Shown piece after piece: positions 49,401 through 62,274 of a stretch of 64,000 nt of DNA. Every line of letters starts with the position of its first letter. Within the stretch, counting starts at the first letter, position 1. Made by a program: the position numbers and the translations under genes. Source of the stretch: Colletes latitarsis (lineage: Eukaryota; Arthropoda; Insecta; Hymenoptera; Colletidae); contig NW_027488368.1 of the NCBI RefSeq assembly GCF_051014445.1, forward strand, positions 9,424,001-9,488,000, written 5' to 3'. Under the pieces are notes generated by a model. That model was not told the DNA's origin. It made no database searches and worked only from the letters and a program-made list of their open reading frames with translations.

Positions 49401-52400
49401 CTATTGCGGTACCACACCGAAGCAGTCAATTAAACCTGGTTGCGATTAATATTTTAGAGGATAACGCCGGTTATGTCCCGGTCAAGTCTGGGATTTGCCC
49501 TTATCTGGCTCGTACTTTCGCATTTTTCGAATACTTCTTCGCCAGATCCTGAGGTTTTTCTGGTTTGTGTCACGTAGTAATGTGGTACCACACTGAAACA
49601 GTCAATAAAAGCTTGTTCCGATTAGTATTTTAGAGGATAACGCTAGTTATGGCTGCGTTAGTTATGGTATTTGCAATCATCTGGCTCATACTTTCGCGTT
49701 TTTCGCATACTTGTTGGCCAGATCCTGGCCTCTTTCTGGTTTGGATCCCGCAGTAATGTGGTTCCACACCGAAACAGTCACTTAAACCTGGTTGCGATTA
49801 ATATTTTAGAGGATAACGCCGGTTATGTCTGGGTTAGGCCTGGTATTTGCCCTCATCTGGCTCGTACTTTCGCATTTTTCGCATACTTGTCGGCCAGATG
49901 CTCGCCTTTTTCTGGTTTGGATCACGTAGTAATGCGGTACCACACCGAAACAGTCAATTAAACCTGGTTGCGATTAATATTTTAGAGGATATCGCCGGTT
50001 ATGTCTCGGTCAGGTCTGGGATTTGCCCTTATCTGGCTCATACTTTCGCGTTTTTCGCATAGTTGTTGGCCAGATCCAGCGCTTTTTCTGATTTGGTTCC
50101 CGTAGTAATGTGGTTCCACACCGAAACAGTCAATTAAAGCTGGTTGCGATTAATATTTTAGAGGATAACGCTGGTTATGTCTTGGTTAAACCCGGTATTT
50201 GCAATCATCTGGCTCATACTTTCGCGTTTTTCACATACTTGTTGGCTAGATCCTGGGCTTTTTCTGGTTTGGATCACCTGCTATTGCGGTACCACACCGA
50301 AGCAGTCAATTAAACCTGGTTGCGATTAATGTTTTCGAGGGTAACGCCGGTTATGTCTGGGTTAGGTCTGGTATTTGCAATGATCTGGCTCATACTTTCG
50401 CGTTTTTCGCATACTTGTTGGCAAGATCCTGGGCTTTTTCTGGTTTGGATCACGTACTATTGCGGTACCACACCGAAGCATTCAATGATACCTGGTTGCG
50501 ATTAATGTTTTCGAGGATAACGCCGGTTACGTCTGGGTTAGGTCTGGTATTTGCAATCATCTGGCTCATACTTTCGCATTTTTGGCATACTTGTTGGCCA
50601 GATCTTGGCCTTTTTCTGGTTTGGATCACGTAGTAATGCGGTACCACACCGAAACAGTCAATTAAACCTGGCTGCGATTAATATTTTAGAGGATAACGCC
50701 GCTTATGTCTCGGTTAGGTCTGGGATTTGCCCTCATCTGGCTCGTACTTTCGCATTTTTCGCATACTTGTTGGCCAGATCCTGGGCTTTTTCTGGTTTGG
50801 ATCACGTTGTAATGTGGTATCACACTGAAACAGTCAATAAAAGCTGGTTGCGATTAGTATTTTAGAGGGTATCGCTGGTTGTGTCTGGGTTAGTTCCGGT
50901 ACATGCAATCATCTGGCTCATACTTTCGCGTTTTTCGCATAGTTGTCGGCCAGATCCAGCGTTTTTTCTGGATTGGATCCCGTAGTAATGCGGTACAACA
51001 CCGAAACAGTCAATTAAACCTGGCTGCGATTAATATTTTAGAGGATAACGCCGCTTATGTCTCGGTTAGGTCTGGGATTTGCCCTCATCTGGCTCTTACT
51101 TCCGCATTTTCGCATACTTGTTGCCCAGATCCTGGGCTTTTTCTGGTTTGGATCCCGTAGTAATGTGGTACCACACGGAAACAGTCAATAAAAGCTGGTT
51201 CCGATTAGCATTTCCGACGATAACCCTGGTTATGTCTGGGTTAGTTCTGGGATTTGCAATCATCTGGCTCATACCTTCGCGTTTTTCGCATACTTGCTGG
51301 CCAGATCCTGCGTTTTTTCTGGTTTGGATCTCGTAGTAATTAGGTTCCACACCGAAACAGTCAATTAAACCTGGTTGCGATTAATATTTTAGAGGATAAC
51401 GCCGGTTATGTCTGGGTTAGGTCTGGTATTTGCCCTCATCTGGCTCGTACTTTCGCGTTTTTCGCATAGTTGTTGGCCAGATCCCGGCTTTTTTCTGGCT
51501 TTTACCACGAAGTAATGTGGTACTAAACTGAAACAGACAATTAAACCTGGTTCCGATTAATATTTTATAGGATAACGCCGGTTATGTCTTGGTTAGCACT
51601 GGGATTTGCCCTCATCTGGCTCGTACTTTCGCATTTTTCGCATACTTGTAGCCAGATCCTGGGCTTTTTCTGGTTTGGATCACGTAGTAATGTGGTACCA
51701 CACTGACACAGACAATTAAACCCGCTTGCGATTCATATTTTAGAGGAAAACGCCGGTTATGTCTGGGTTAGGCCTGGTATTTGCCCTCATCTGGCTCGTA
51801 CTTTCGCATTTTTCGCATACTTGTCGGCCAGATGCTCGCCTTTTTCTGGTTTGGATCACGTAGTAATGCGGTACCACACCGAAACAGTCAATTAAACCTG
51901 GTTGCGATTAATATTTTAGAGGATAACGCTGGTTATGTCTTGGTTAAACCCGGTATTTGCAATCATCTGGCTCATACTTTCGCGTTTTTCACATACTTGT
52001 TGGCTAGATCCTGGGCTTTTTCTGGTTTGGATCACCTGCTATTGCGGTACCACACCGAAGCAGTCAATTAAACCTGGTTGCGATTAATGTTTTCGAGGGT
52101 AACGCCGGTTATGTCTGGGCTAGGTCTGGTATTTGCAATGATCTGGCTCATACTTTCGCGTTTTTCGCATACTTGTTGGCAAGATCCTGGGCTTTTTCTG
52201 GTTTGGATCACGTACTATTGCGGTACCACACCGAAGCATTCAATGAAACCTGGTTGCGATTAATGTTTTCGAGGATAACGCCGGTTACGTCTGGGTTAGG
52301 TCTGGTATTTGCAATCATCTGTCTCATACTTTCGCATTTTTGGCATACTTGTTGGCCAGATCTTGGCCTTTTTCTGGTTTGGATCACGTAGTAATGCGGT

Positions 52401-52593
52401 ACCACACCGAAACAGTCAATTAAACCTGGCTGCGATTAATATTTTAGAGGATAACGCCGCTTATGTCTCGGTTAGGTCTGGGATTTGCCCTCATCTGGCT
52501 CGTACTTTCGCATTTTTCGCATACTTGTTGGCCAGATCCTGGGCTTTTTCTGGTTTGGATCACGTTGTAATGTGGTACCACACTGAAACAGTC
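46441..52593 (+). repeat. 6,153-bp HOR (35 monomers), copy 2
   Basis: Second full unit, nearly identical to copy 1 in the stretches I compared by eye. At its end the sequence should restart with TATAGAAGCTGG, but instead reads AATAAAAGCTGG and continues as the interior of the unit (matching 48023 onward). The junction lies in GGTACCACACTGAAACAGTC, which both alternatives share. Confidence 0.95.
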
Positions 52594-55500
52594 AATAAAA
52601 GCTGGTTGCGATTAGTATTTTAGAGGATATCGCTGGTTGTGTCTGGGTTAGTTCCGGTACATGCAATCATCTGGCTCATACTTTCGCGTTTTTCGCATAG
52701 TTGTTGGCCAGATCCAGCGTTTTTTCTGGATTGGATCCCGTAGTAATGCGGTACCACACCGAAACAGTCAATTAAACCTGGCTGCGATTAATATTTTAGA
52801 GGATAACGCCGCTTATGTCTCGGTTAGGTCTGGGATTTGCCCTCATCTGGCTCTTACTTCCGCATTTTCGCATACTTGTTGCCCAGATCCTGGGCTTTTT
52901 CTGGTTTGGATCCCGTAGTAATGTGGTTCCACACCGAACAGTCAATAAAAGCTGGTTCCGATTAGTATTTTAGAGGTTAACGCCGGGTATGTTTCGGTTA
53001 GGTCTCGGATTTGCCGTCATCTGGCTCGTACTTCCGCGTTTTTCGCATACTTCCTGGCCAGGTCCTGGGTTTTTTTCTGGTTTGCATCCCGTAGAAATGT
53101 GGTACCACACGGAAACAGTCAATAAAAGCTGGTTCCGATTAGCATTTCCGACGATAACCCTGGTTATGTCTGGGTTAGTTCTGGGATTTGCAATCATCTG
53201 GCTCATACCTTCGCGTTTTTCGCATACTTGCTGGCCAGATCCTGCGTTTTTTCTGAATTGGATCACGTAGTAATGTGGTTCCACACCGAAACAGTCAATT
53301 AAACCCGGTTGCGATTAATATTTTAGAGGATAACGCCGGTTATGTCTCGGTTAGTTCTGGGATTTGCCCTCATCTGGCTCGTACTTTCGCGTTTTTCGCA
53401 TAGTTGTTGGCCAGATCCAGCATTTTTTCTGGATTGGATCCCGTAGTAATGTGGTTCCACACCGAAACAGTCAAATGAAGCTGGTTTCGATTAATATTTT
53501 GGAGGATAACACTGGTTATGTTTGGGTTAGATCTGGTATTTGCAATCATCTGGCACATACTTTCGCTTTTTTCGCACACTTGTAGGCCAGATCCTGGGAT
53601 ATTTCTGGTTTGGCTCACGTAGTAATGTGGTACCACACTGAAACAGTCTATAGAAGCTGGCTCCGATTAGTATTTTAGAGGATAACTCTGTATGTCTGGG
53701 TTAGTTCTGGTATTTGCTATCATCTGGCTCATGCTTTCGCGTTTTTCGCATACTTGTTGGCCAGATCCAGCGCTTTTTCTGATTTGGATCCCGTTGTAAT
53801 GTGGTTCCACACCGAAACAGTCAATTAATGCTGGTTGCGATTAATATTTTAGAGGATAACGCCGTTTATGTCTTGGTTAGGTCTGGGATTTGCCCTCATC
53901 TGGCTCGTCCCTTCGCATTTATCACATACTTGTTGGCTAGATCCTGGGCTTTTTCTGGTTTGGATCACCTACTATTGCGGTACCACACCGAAGCAGTCAA
54001 TTAAACCTGGTTGCGATTAATATTTTAGAGGATAACGCCGGTTATGTCCCGGTCAAGTCTGGGATTTGCCCTTATCTGGCTCGTACTTTCGCATTTTTCG
54101 CATACTTCTTCGCCAGATCCTGAGGTTTTTCTGGTTTGTGTCACGTAGTAATGTGGTACCACACTGAAACAGTCAATAAAAGCTTGTTCCGATTAGTATT
54201 TTAGAGGATAACGCTAGTTATGGCTGCGTTAGTTATGGTATTTGCAATCATCTGGCTCATACTTTCGCGTTTTTCGCATACTTGTTGGCCAGATCCTGGC
54301 CTCTTTCTGGTTTGGATCCCGCAGTAATGTGGTTCCACACCGAAACAGTCACTTAAACCTGGTTGCGATTAATATTTTAGAGGATAACGCCGGTTATGTC
54401 TGGGTTAGGCCTGGTATTTGCCCTCATCTGGCTCGTACTTTCGCATTTTTCGCATACTTGTCGGCCAGATGCTCGCCTTTTTCTGGTTTGGATCACGTAG
54501 TAATGCGGTACCACACCGAAACAGTCAATTAAACCTGGTTGCGATTAATATTTTAGAGGATATCGCCGGTTATGTCTCGGTCAGGTCTGGGATTTGCCCT
54601 TATCTGGCTCATACTTTCGCGTTTTTCGCATAGTTGTTGGCCAGATCCAGCGCTTTTTCTGATTTGGATCCCGTAGTAATGTGGTTCCACACCGAAACAG
54701 TCAATTAAAGCTGGTTGCGATTAATATTTTAGAGGATAACGCTGGTTATGTCTTGGTTAAACCCGGTATTTGCAATCATCTGGCTCATACTTTCGCGTTT
54801 TTCACATACTTGTTGGCAAGATCCTGGGCTTTTTCTGGTTTGGATCACCTGCTATTGCGGTACCACACCGAAGCAGTCAATTAAACCTGGTTGCGATTAA
54901 TGTTTTCGAGGATAACGCCGGTTACGTCTGGGTTAGGTCTGGTATTTGCAATCATCTGGCTCATACTTTCGCATTTTTGGCATACTTGTTGGCCAGATCT
55001 TGGCCTTTTTCTGGTTTGGATCACGTAGTAATGCGGTACCACACCGAAACAGTCAATTAAACCTGGTTGCGATTAATGTTTTCGAGGATAACGCCGGTTA
55101 CGTCTGGGTTAGGTCTGGTATTTGCAATCATCTGGCTCATACTTTCGCATTTTTGGCATACTTGTTGGCCAGATCTTGGCCTTTTTCTGGTTTGGATCAC
55201 GTAGTAATGCGGTACCACACCGAAACAGTCAATTAAACCTGGCTGCGATTAATATTTTAGAGGATAACGCCGCTTATGTCTCGGTTAGGTCTGGGATTTG
55301 CCCTCATCTGGCTCGTACTTTCGCATTTTTCGCATACTTGTTGGCCAGATCCTGGGCTTTTTCTGGTTTGGATCACGTTGTAATGTGGTATCACACTGAA
55401 ACAGTCAATAAAAGCTGGTTGCGATTAGTATTTTAGAGGGTATCGCTGGTTGTGTCTGGGTTAGTTCCGGTACATGCAATCATCTGCCTCATACTTTCGC

Positions 55501-56020
55501 GTTTTTCGCATAGTTGTCGGCCAGATCCAGCGTTTTTTCTGGATTGGATCCCGTAGTAATGCGGTACAACACCGAAACAGTCAATTAAACCTGGCTGCGA
55601 TTAATATTTTAGAGGATAACGCCGCTTATGTCTCGGTTAGGTCTGGGATTTGCCCTCATCTGGCTCTTACTTCCGCATTTTCGCATACTTGTTGCCCAGA
55701 TCCTGGGCTTTTTCTGGTTTGGATCCCGTAGTAATGTGGTACCACACGGAAACAGTCAATAAAAGCTGGTTCCGATTAGCATTTCCGACGATAACCCTGG
55801 TTATGTCTGGGTTAGTTCTGGGATTTGCAATCATCTGGCTCATACCTTCGCGTTTTTCGCATACTTGCTGGCCAGATCCTGCGTTTTTTCTGGTTTGGAT
55901 CTCGTAGTAATTAGGTTCCACACCGAAACAGTCAATTAAACCTGGTTGCGATTAATATTTTAGAGGATAACGCCGGTTATGTCTGGGTTAGGTCTGGTAT
56001 TTGCCCTCATCTGGCTCGTA
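52594..56020 (+). repeat. 6,153-bp HOR, copy 3 lacking its first 9 monomers
   Basis: From 52594 the sequence follows copy 2 at a distance of 4,571 bp, so 1,582 bp (nine monomers minus 2 bp) of the unit is missing at the front. The match lasts to about 56020, where copy 2 has GCGTTTTTCGCATAG and this copy has GCATTTTTCGCATAC; the last ~1.1 kb of the unit is absent too. One monomer inside (about 54895-55070) has been replaced by its neighbour. Small differences include CAATTAATGCTGG near 53825 against CAATTAAAGCTGG. Confidence 0.9.
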
Positions 56021-58844
56021 CTTTCGCATTTTTCGCATACTTGTTGGCCAGATCCTGGCGTTTTTCTGGTTTGCATCCCGTAGAAATGTGGTACCACACG
56101 GAAACAGTCAATAAAAGCTGGTTCCGATTAGCATCTCCGACGATAACCCTGGTTATGTCTGGGTTAGTTCTGGGATTTGCAATCATCTGGCTCATACCTT
56201 CGCGTTTTTCGCATACTTGCTGGCCAGATCCTGCGTTTTTTCTGAATTGGATCACGTAGTAATGTGGTTCCACACCGAAACAGTCAATTAAACCCGGTTG
56301 CGATTAATATTTTAGAGGATAACGCCGGTTATGTCTCGGTTAGTTCTGGGATTTGCCCTCATCTGGCTCGTACTTTCGCGTTTTTCGCATAGTTGTTGGC
56401 CAGATCCAGCATTTTTTCTGGATTGGATCCCGTAGTAATGTAGTTCCACACCGAAACAGTCAAATGAAGCTGGTTTCGATTAATATTTTGGAGGATAACG
56501 CTGGTTATGTTTGGGTTAGATCTGGTATTTGCAATCATCTGGCACATACTTTCGCTTTTTTCGCATACTTGTTGGCCAGATCCTGGGATATTTCTGGTTT
56601 GGATCACGTAGTAATCTGGTACCACACTGAAACAGTCAATAAAAGCTGGTTCCGATTAGTATTTTAGAGAATAACGCTGGTTATGTCTGGGTTAGTTCTG
56701 GTATTTGCAATCATCTGGCTCATACTTTCGCGTTTTTCGCATACTTGCTGGCCAGATCCTGCGTTTTTACTGGTTTGGATCCCGTCGTAATGTGGTTCCA
56801 CACCGAAACAGTCAATTAAACCTGGTTGAGATTAATATTTTAGAGGATAACGCCGGTTTTGTCTGGGTTAGGTCAGGTATTTGCCCTCATCTGGCTCGTA
56901 CTTTCGCATATTTCGCATACTTGTTGGCCAGATCCTGAGCTTTTTCTGGTTTATATCACGTAGTAATGTGGAACCACACTGAAGCAGTCAATAAAAGCTT
57001 GTTCCGTTTAGTATTTTGGAGGATAACGCTGGTTATGACTGGGTTAGTTATGGTATTTGCAATCATCTGGCTCATACTTTCGCGTTTTCCGCATACTTGT
57101 TGGCCAGATCCTGGCCTCTTTCTGGTTTGGATCCCGCAGTAATGTGGTTTCACACCGAAACAGTCAATTAAACCTGGTTGCGATTAATATTTTAGAGGAT
57201 AACGCCGGTTATGTCTGGGTTAGGTCTGGTAATTACCCTCATCTGCCACGTATTTTCGCATTTTTCGCATACTTGTTGGCCAGATCTTGGCCTTTTTCTG
57301 GTGTGGATCACGTAGTAATGCGGTACCACACCGAAACAGTCTATAGAAGCTGGTTCCGATTAATATTTTAGAGGATAACTCTGTATGTCTGGGTTAGTTC
57401 TGGTATTTGCTATCATCTGGCTCTTGCTTTCGCGTTTTTCGCATACCTGTTGGCCAGATGCTGCGCTTTTTCTGATTTGGATCCCGTAGTAATGAGGTTC
57501 CACACCGAACAGTCAATAAAAGCTGGTTCCGATTAGTATTTTAGAGGTTAACTCCGGGTATGTCTCGGTTAGGTCTCGGATTTGCCGTCATCTGGCTCGT
57601 ACTTTCGCGTTTTTCGCATACTTGTTAGCCAGGTCCTGGGTTTTTTTCTGGTTTGGATCCCGTAGTAATTAGGTTCCACACCGAAACAGTCAATTAAACC
57701 TGGTTGCGATTAATATTTTAGAGGATAACGCCGGTTATGTCTGGGTTAGGTCTGGTAATTACCCTCATCTGCCACGTATTTTCGCATTTTTCGCATACTT
57801 GTTGGCCAGATCTTGGCCTTTTTCTGGTGTGGATCACGTAGTAATGCGGTACCACACCGAAACAGTCTATAGAAGCTGGTTCCGATTAATATTTTAGAGG
57901 ATAACTCTGTATGTCTGGGTTAGGTCTGGTATTTGCAATCATCTGGCTCATACTTTCGCGTTTTTCGCATACTTGTTGGCCAGATCCTGGGCTTTTTCTG
58001 GTTTGGATCACGTAGTAATGTGGTACCACACTGAAACAGTCAATAAAAGCTGGTTGCGATTAGTATTTTAGAGGATAACGCTGGTTATGTCTGGGTTAGT
58101 TCTGGTATTTGCAATCATCTGGCTCGAACTTTCGCATTTTTCGCATACTTGTTGGCCAGATCCTGGGATATTTCTGGTTTGGATCACGTAGTAATGTGGT
58201 ACCACACCGAAACAGTCAATTAAACCTGGTTTCGATTAATATTTTGGAGGATAACGCTGGTTATGTCTGGGTTAGTTCTGGTATTTGCAATCATCTGGCT
58301 CGAACTTTCGCATTTTTCGCATACTTGTTGGCCAGATCCTGGGATATTTCTGGTTTGGATCACGTAGTAATGAGGTACCACACCGAAACAGTCAATTAAA
58401 CCTGGTTTCGATTAATATTTTGGAGGATAACGCTGGTTATGTTTGGGTTAGATCTGGCATTTGCAATCATCTGGCACATAATTTCGCTATTTTCGCATAC
58501 TTGTTGGCCAGATGCTCGCCTTTTTCAGGTTTGGATCACGCAGTAATGTGGTTCCACACCGAAACAGTCAATTAAACCTGGTTTCGATTAATATTTTGGA
58601 GGATAACGCTGGTTATGTTTGGGTTAGATCTGGTATTTGCAATCATCTGGCACATACATTCGCTTTTTTCGCATACTTGTTGGCCAGATCCTGGGATATT
58701 TCTGGTTTGGATCACGTACTATTGCGGTACCACACCGAAGCAGTCAATTAAACCTGGTTGCGATTAATGTTTTCGAGGATAACGCCGGTTATGTCTGGGT
58801 TAGGTCTGGTATTTGCAATCATCTGGCTCATACTTTCGCGTTTT
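56021..58844 (+). repeat. Mosaic of HOR fragments and a local monomer duplication
   Basis: 56026-56570 follows 53037-53581 (distance 2,989 bp; GCATCCCGTAGAAATG, CCGACGATAACCC). 57150-57397 recurs at 57676-57923 (526 bp; TAATTACCCTCATCTGCC). The monomers 58075-58250 and 58251-58426 are adjacent and almost identical (GGCTCGAACTTTCGC, GGGATATTTCTGG), so one unit was doubled in place. Only satellite sequence is present. Confidence 0.8.
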
Positions 58845-60527
58845 TCGCATACTTGTTGGCAAAATCCTGGGCTCTTTCTGGTTTGGATCACGCAGTGATG
58901 CGGTACCACACCGACACATCCAATCAAACCTTGTTGCGATTAATATTTTATAGGAAAACGCCGGCTAAGTCTCGGTTAGGTCTGGGATTTGCCCTCATCT
59001 GGCTCGTACTTTCGCATTTTTCGCATACTTGTAGCCAGATCCTGGGCTTTTGCTGGTTTGGATCACGTAGTAATGTGGTACCACACTGAAACAGACAATT
59101 AAACCTGCTTGCGATTCATATTTTAGAGCAAACGCCGGTTATGTCTTGGTTAGCACTGGGATTTGCCCTCATCTGGCTCGTACTTTCGCATTTTTCGCAT
59201 ACTTGTTGGCCCGATCCTGGCTTTTTTCTGGCTTTTACCACGTAGTAATGTGGTACTACACTGAAACAGTCAATTAAACGTGCCTGCGATTAATATTTTA
59301 GAGGATAACGCCGGTTATATCTCGGTTAGGTCTGGGATTTGCCCTTATCTGGCTCATACTTTCGCGTTTTTCGCATAGTTGTTGGCCAGATCCACCGTTT
59401 TTTCCGGATTGCATCACGTAGTAATGCGGTACCACACCGAAACAGTCAATTAAACCTGGTTGCGATTAATATTTTGGAGGATAACGCCGGTTATGTCTTG
59501 GTTAGCACTGGGATTTGCCCTCATCTGGCTCGTACTTTCGCATTTTTCGCATACTTGTTGGCCAGATCCCGGCTTTTTTCTGGCTTTTACCACGTAGTAA
59601 TGTGGTACTAAACTGAAACAGACACTTAAACCTGGTTCCGATTAATATTTTATAGGATAACGCCGGTTATGTCTTCGTTAGGTCTGGTATTTGCCCTCAT
59701 CTGGCTCGTACTTTCGCATTTTTCGCATACTGGTTGGCCAGATCTTGGCCTTTTTCTGGTTTGGATCACGTAGTAATGTGGTACCACACTGAGACAGTCT
59801 ATAGAAGCTGGCTCCGATTAGTATTTTAGAGGATAACTCTGTATGTCTGGGTTAGTTCTGGTATTTGCTATCATCTGGCTCATGCTTTCGGGTTTTTCGC
59901 ATACTTGTTGGCCAGATCCAGCGCTTTTTCTGATTTGGATCCCGTTGTAATGTGGTTCCACACCGAAACAGTCAATTAAAGCTGGTTGCGATTAATATTT
60001 TAGAGGATAACGCCGGTTATGTCTTGGTTAGGTCTGGGATTTGCCCTCATCTGGCTCGTCCCTTCGCATTTATCACATACTTGTTGGCTAGATCCTGGGC
60101 TTTTTCTGGTTTGGATCACCTACTATTGCGGTACCACACCGAAGCAGTCAATTAAACCTGGTTGCGATTAATATTTTAGAGGATAACGCCGGTTATGTCC
60201 CGGTCAGGTCTGGGATTTGCCCTTATCTGGCTCGTACTTTCGCATTTTTCGCATACTTCTTCGCCAGATCCTGAGGTTTTTCTGGTTTGTGTCACGTAGT
60301 AATGTGGTACCACGCTGAAACAGTCAATAAAAGCTTGTTCCGATTAGTATTTTAGAGGATAACGCTAGTTATGGCTGCGTTAGTTATGGTATTTGCAATC
60401 ATCTGGCTCATACTTTCGCGTTTTTCGCATACTTGTTGGCCAGATCCTGGCCTCTTTCTGGTTTGGATCCCGCAGTAATGTGGTTCCACATCGAAACAGT
60501 CACTTAAACCTGGTTGCGATTAATATT
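58845..60527 (+). repeat. Copy of 39333-41015, 19.5 kb downstream
   Basis: Partner of the 1.7-kb segment on the left side of the 35-monomer HOR, including the first part of the HOR unit (GTCTATAGAAGCTGG near 59795). Together with 60715-61860, which follows 41205-42350, it shows that the right flank of the large HOR restarts with the same sequence as the left flank. Confidence 0.9.
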
Positions 60528-62274
60528 TTAGAGGATAACGCCGGTTATGTCTGGGTTAGTTCTGGTATTTCCAACCATCTGGCTCATACTTTCGCGTTTT
60601 TCGCATACTTGTTGGCTAGATCTTGGGTTTTTGTGCATTGGAACCCGTCGTAACTTGGTTCCACACCGAACCAGTCAATTAAACCTGGTTCGATTAATAT
60701 TTTTGAGGATAACGCCGGTTATGTCTTGGTTAAACCCGGTATTTGGAATCATCTGGCTCATACTTTCGCGTTTTTCACATACTTGTTGGCTAGATCCTGG
60801 GCTTTTTGTGGTTTGGATCACCTGCTATTGCGGTACCACACCGAAGCAGTCAATTAAACCTGGTTGCGATTAATGTTTTCGAGGGTAACGCCGGTTATGT
60901 CTGGGTTAGGTCTGGTATTTGCAATGATCTGGCTCATACTTTCGCGTTTTTCGCATACTTGTTGGCAAGATCCTGGGCTTTTTCTGGTTTGGATCACGTA
61001 CTATTGCGGTACCACACCGAAGCATTCAATGAAACCTGGTTGCGATTAATGTTTTCGAGGATAACGCCGGTTACGTCTGGGTTAGGTCTGGTATTTGCAA
61101 CCATCTGGCTCATACTTTCGCATTTTTGGCATACTTGTTGGCCAGTTCTTGGCCTTTTTCTGGTTTGGATCACGTAGTAATGCGGTACCACACCGAAACA
61201 GTCAATTAAACCTGGCTGCGATTAATATTTTAGAGGATAACGCCGCTTATGTCTCGGTTAGGTCTGGGATTTGCCCTCATCTGGCTCGTACTTTCGCATT
61301 TTTCGCATACTTGTTGGCCAGATCCTGGGCTTTTTCTGGTTTGGATCACGTTGTAATGTGGTACCACACTGAAACAGTCAATAAAAGCTGGTTGCGATTA
61401 GTATTTTAGAGGATATCGCTGGTTGTGTCTGGGTTAGTTACGGTACATGCAATCATCTGGCTCATACTTTCGCGTTTTTCGCATAGTTGTTGGCCAGATC
61501 CAGCGTTTTTTCTGGATTGGATCCCGTAGTAATGCGGTACCACACCGAAACAGTCAATTAAACCTGGCTGCGATTAATTTTTTGGAGGATAACGCCGCTT
61601 ATGTCTCGGTTAGGTCTGGGATTTGCCCTCATCTGGCTCTTACTTCCGCATTTTCGCATACTTGTTGCCCAGATCCTGGGCTTTTTCTGGTTTGGATCCC
61701 GTAGTAATGTGGTTCCACACCGAACAGTCAATAAAAGCTGGTTCCGATTAGTATTTTAGAGGTTAACGCCGGGTATGTTTCGGTTAGGTCTCGGATTTGC
61801 CGTCATCTGGCTCGTACTTCCGCGTTTTTCGCATACTTCTTGGCCAGGTCCTGGGTTTTTTTCTGGTTTGGATCTCGTAGTAATTAGGTTCCACACCGAA
61901 ACAGTCAATTAAACCTGGTTGCGATTAATATTTTAGAGGATAACGCCGGTTATGTCTGGGTTTGGTCTGGTATTTGCCCTCATCTGGCTCGTACTTTCGC
62001 ATTTTTCGCATACTTGTTGGCCAGATCCTGGCGTTTTTCTGGTTTGCATCCCGTAGAAATGTGGTACCACACGGAAACAGTCAATAAAAGCTGGTTCCGA
62101 TTAGCATTTCCGACGATAACCCTGGTTATGTCTGGGTTAGTTCTGGGATTTGCAATCATCTGGCTCATACCTTCGCGTTTTTCGCATACTTGCTGGCCAG
62201 ATCCTGCGTTTTTTCTGAATTGGATCACGTAGTAATGTGGTTCCCCACCGAAACAGTCAATTAAACCCGGTTGC
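60518..62274 (+). repeat. 1,757-bp HOR (10 monomers), copy 1
   Basis: Ten monomers recur at exactly +1,757 bp (10 x 176 minus 3). The unit combines the exotic monomer, a stretch of the 35-monomer HOR (60715-61860), and a tail shared with 55.9-56.3 kb (GGATCTCGTAGTAATTAGG, CCTGGCGTTTTTC, GCATCCCGTAGAAATG). Rare marks such as GATTAATTTTTTGGAGG and GGGTTTGGTCTGG are in both copies. Confidence 0.95.
60528..60714 (+). repeat. Exotic monomer placed in a 6,153-bp-type HOR
   Basis: The sequences either side follow 39333-41015 and 41205-42350, but this one monomer does not match the expected unit at 41016-41204. Its left half (TTTCCAACCATCTGG) matches units near 25965 and 28412. Its right half (GTGCATTGGAACCCGTCG) matches units near 18524 and 21846. 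The following CCTGGTTCGATTAATATTTT has lost 1 bp. It replaces one monomer with another of nearly the same length (2 bp shorter). Confidence 0.85.
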
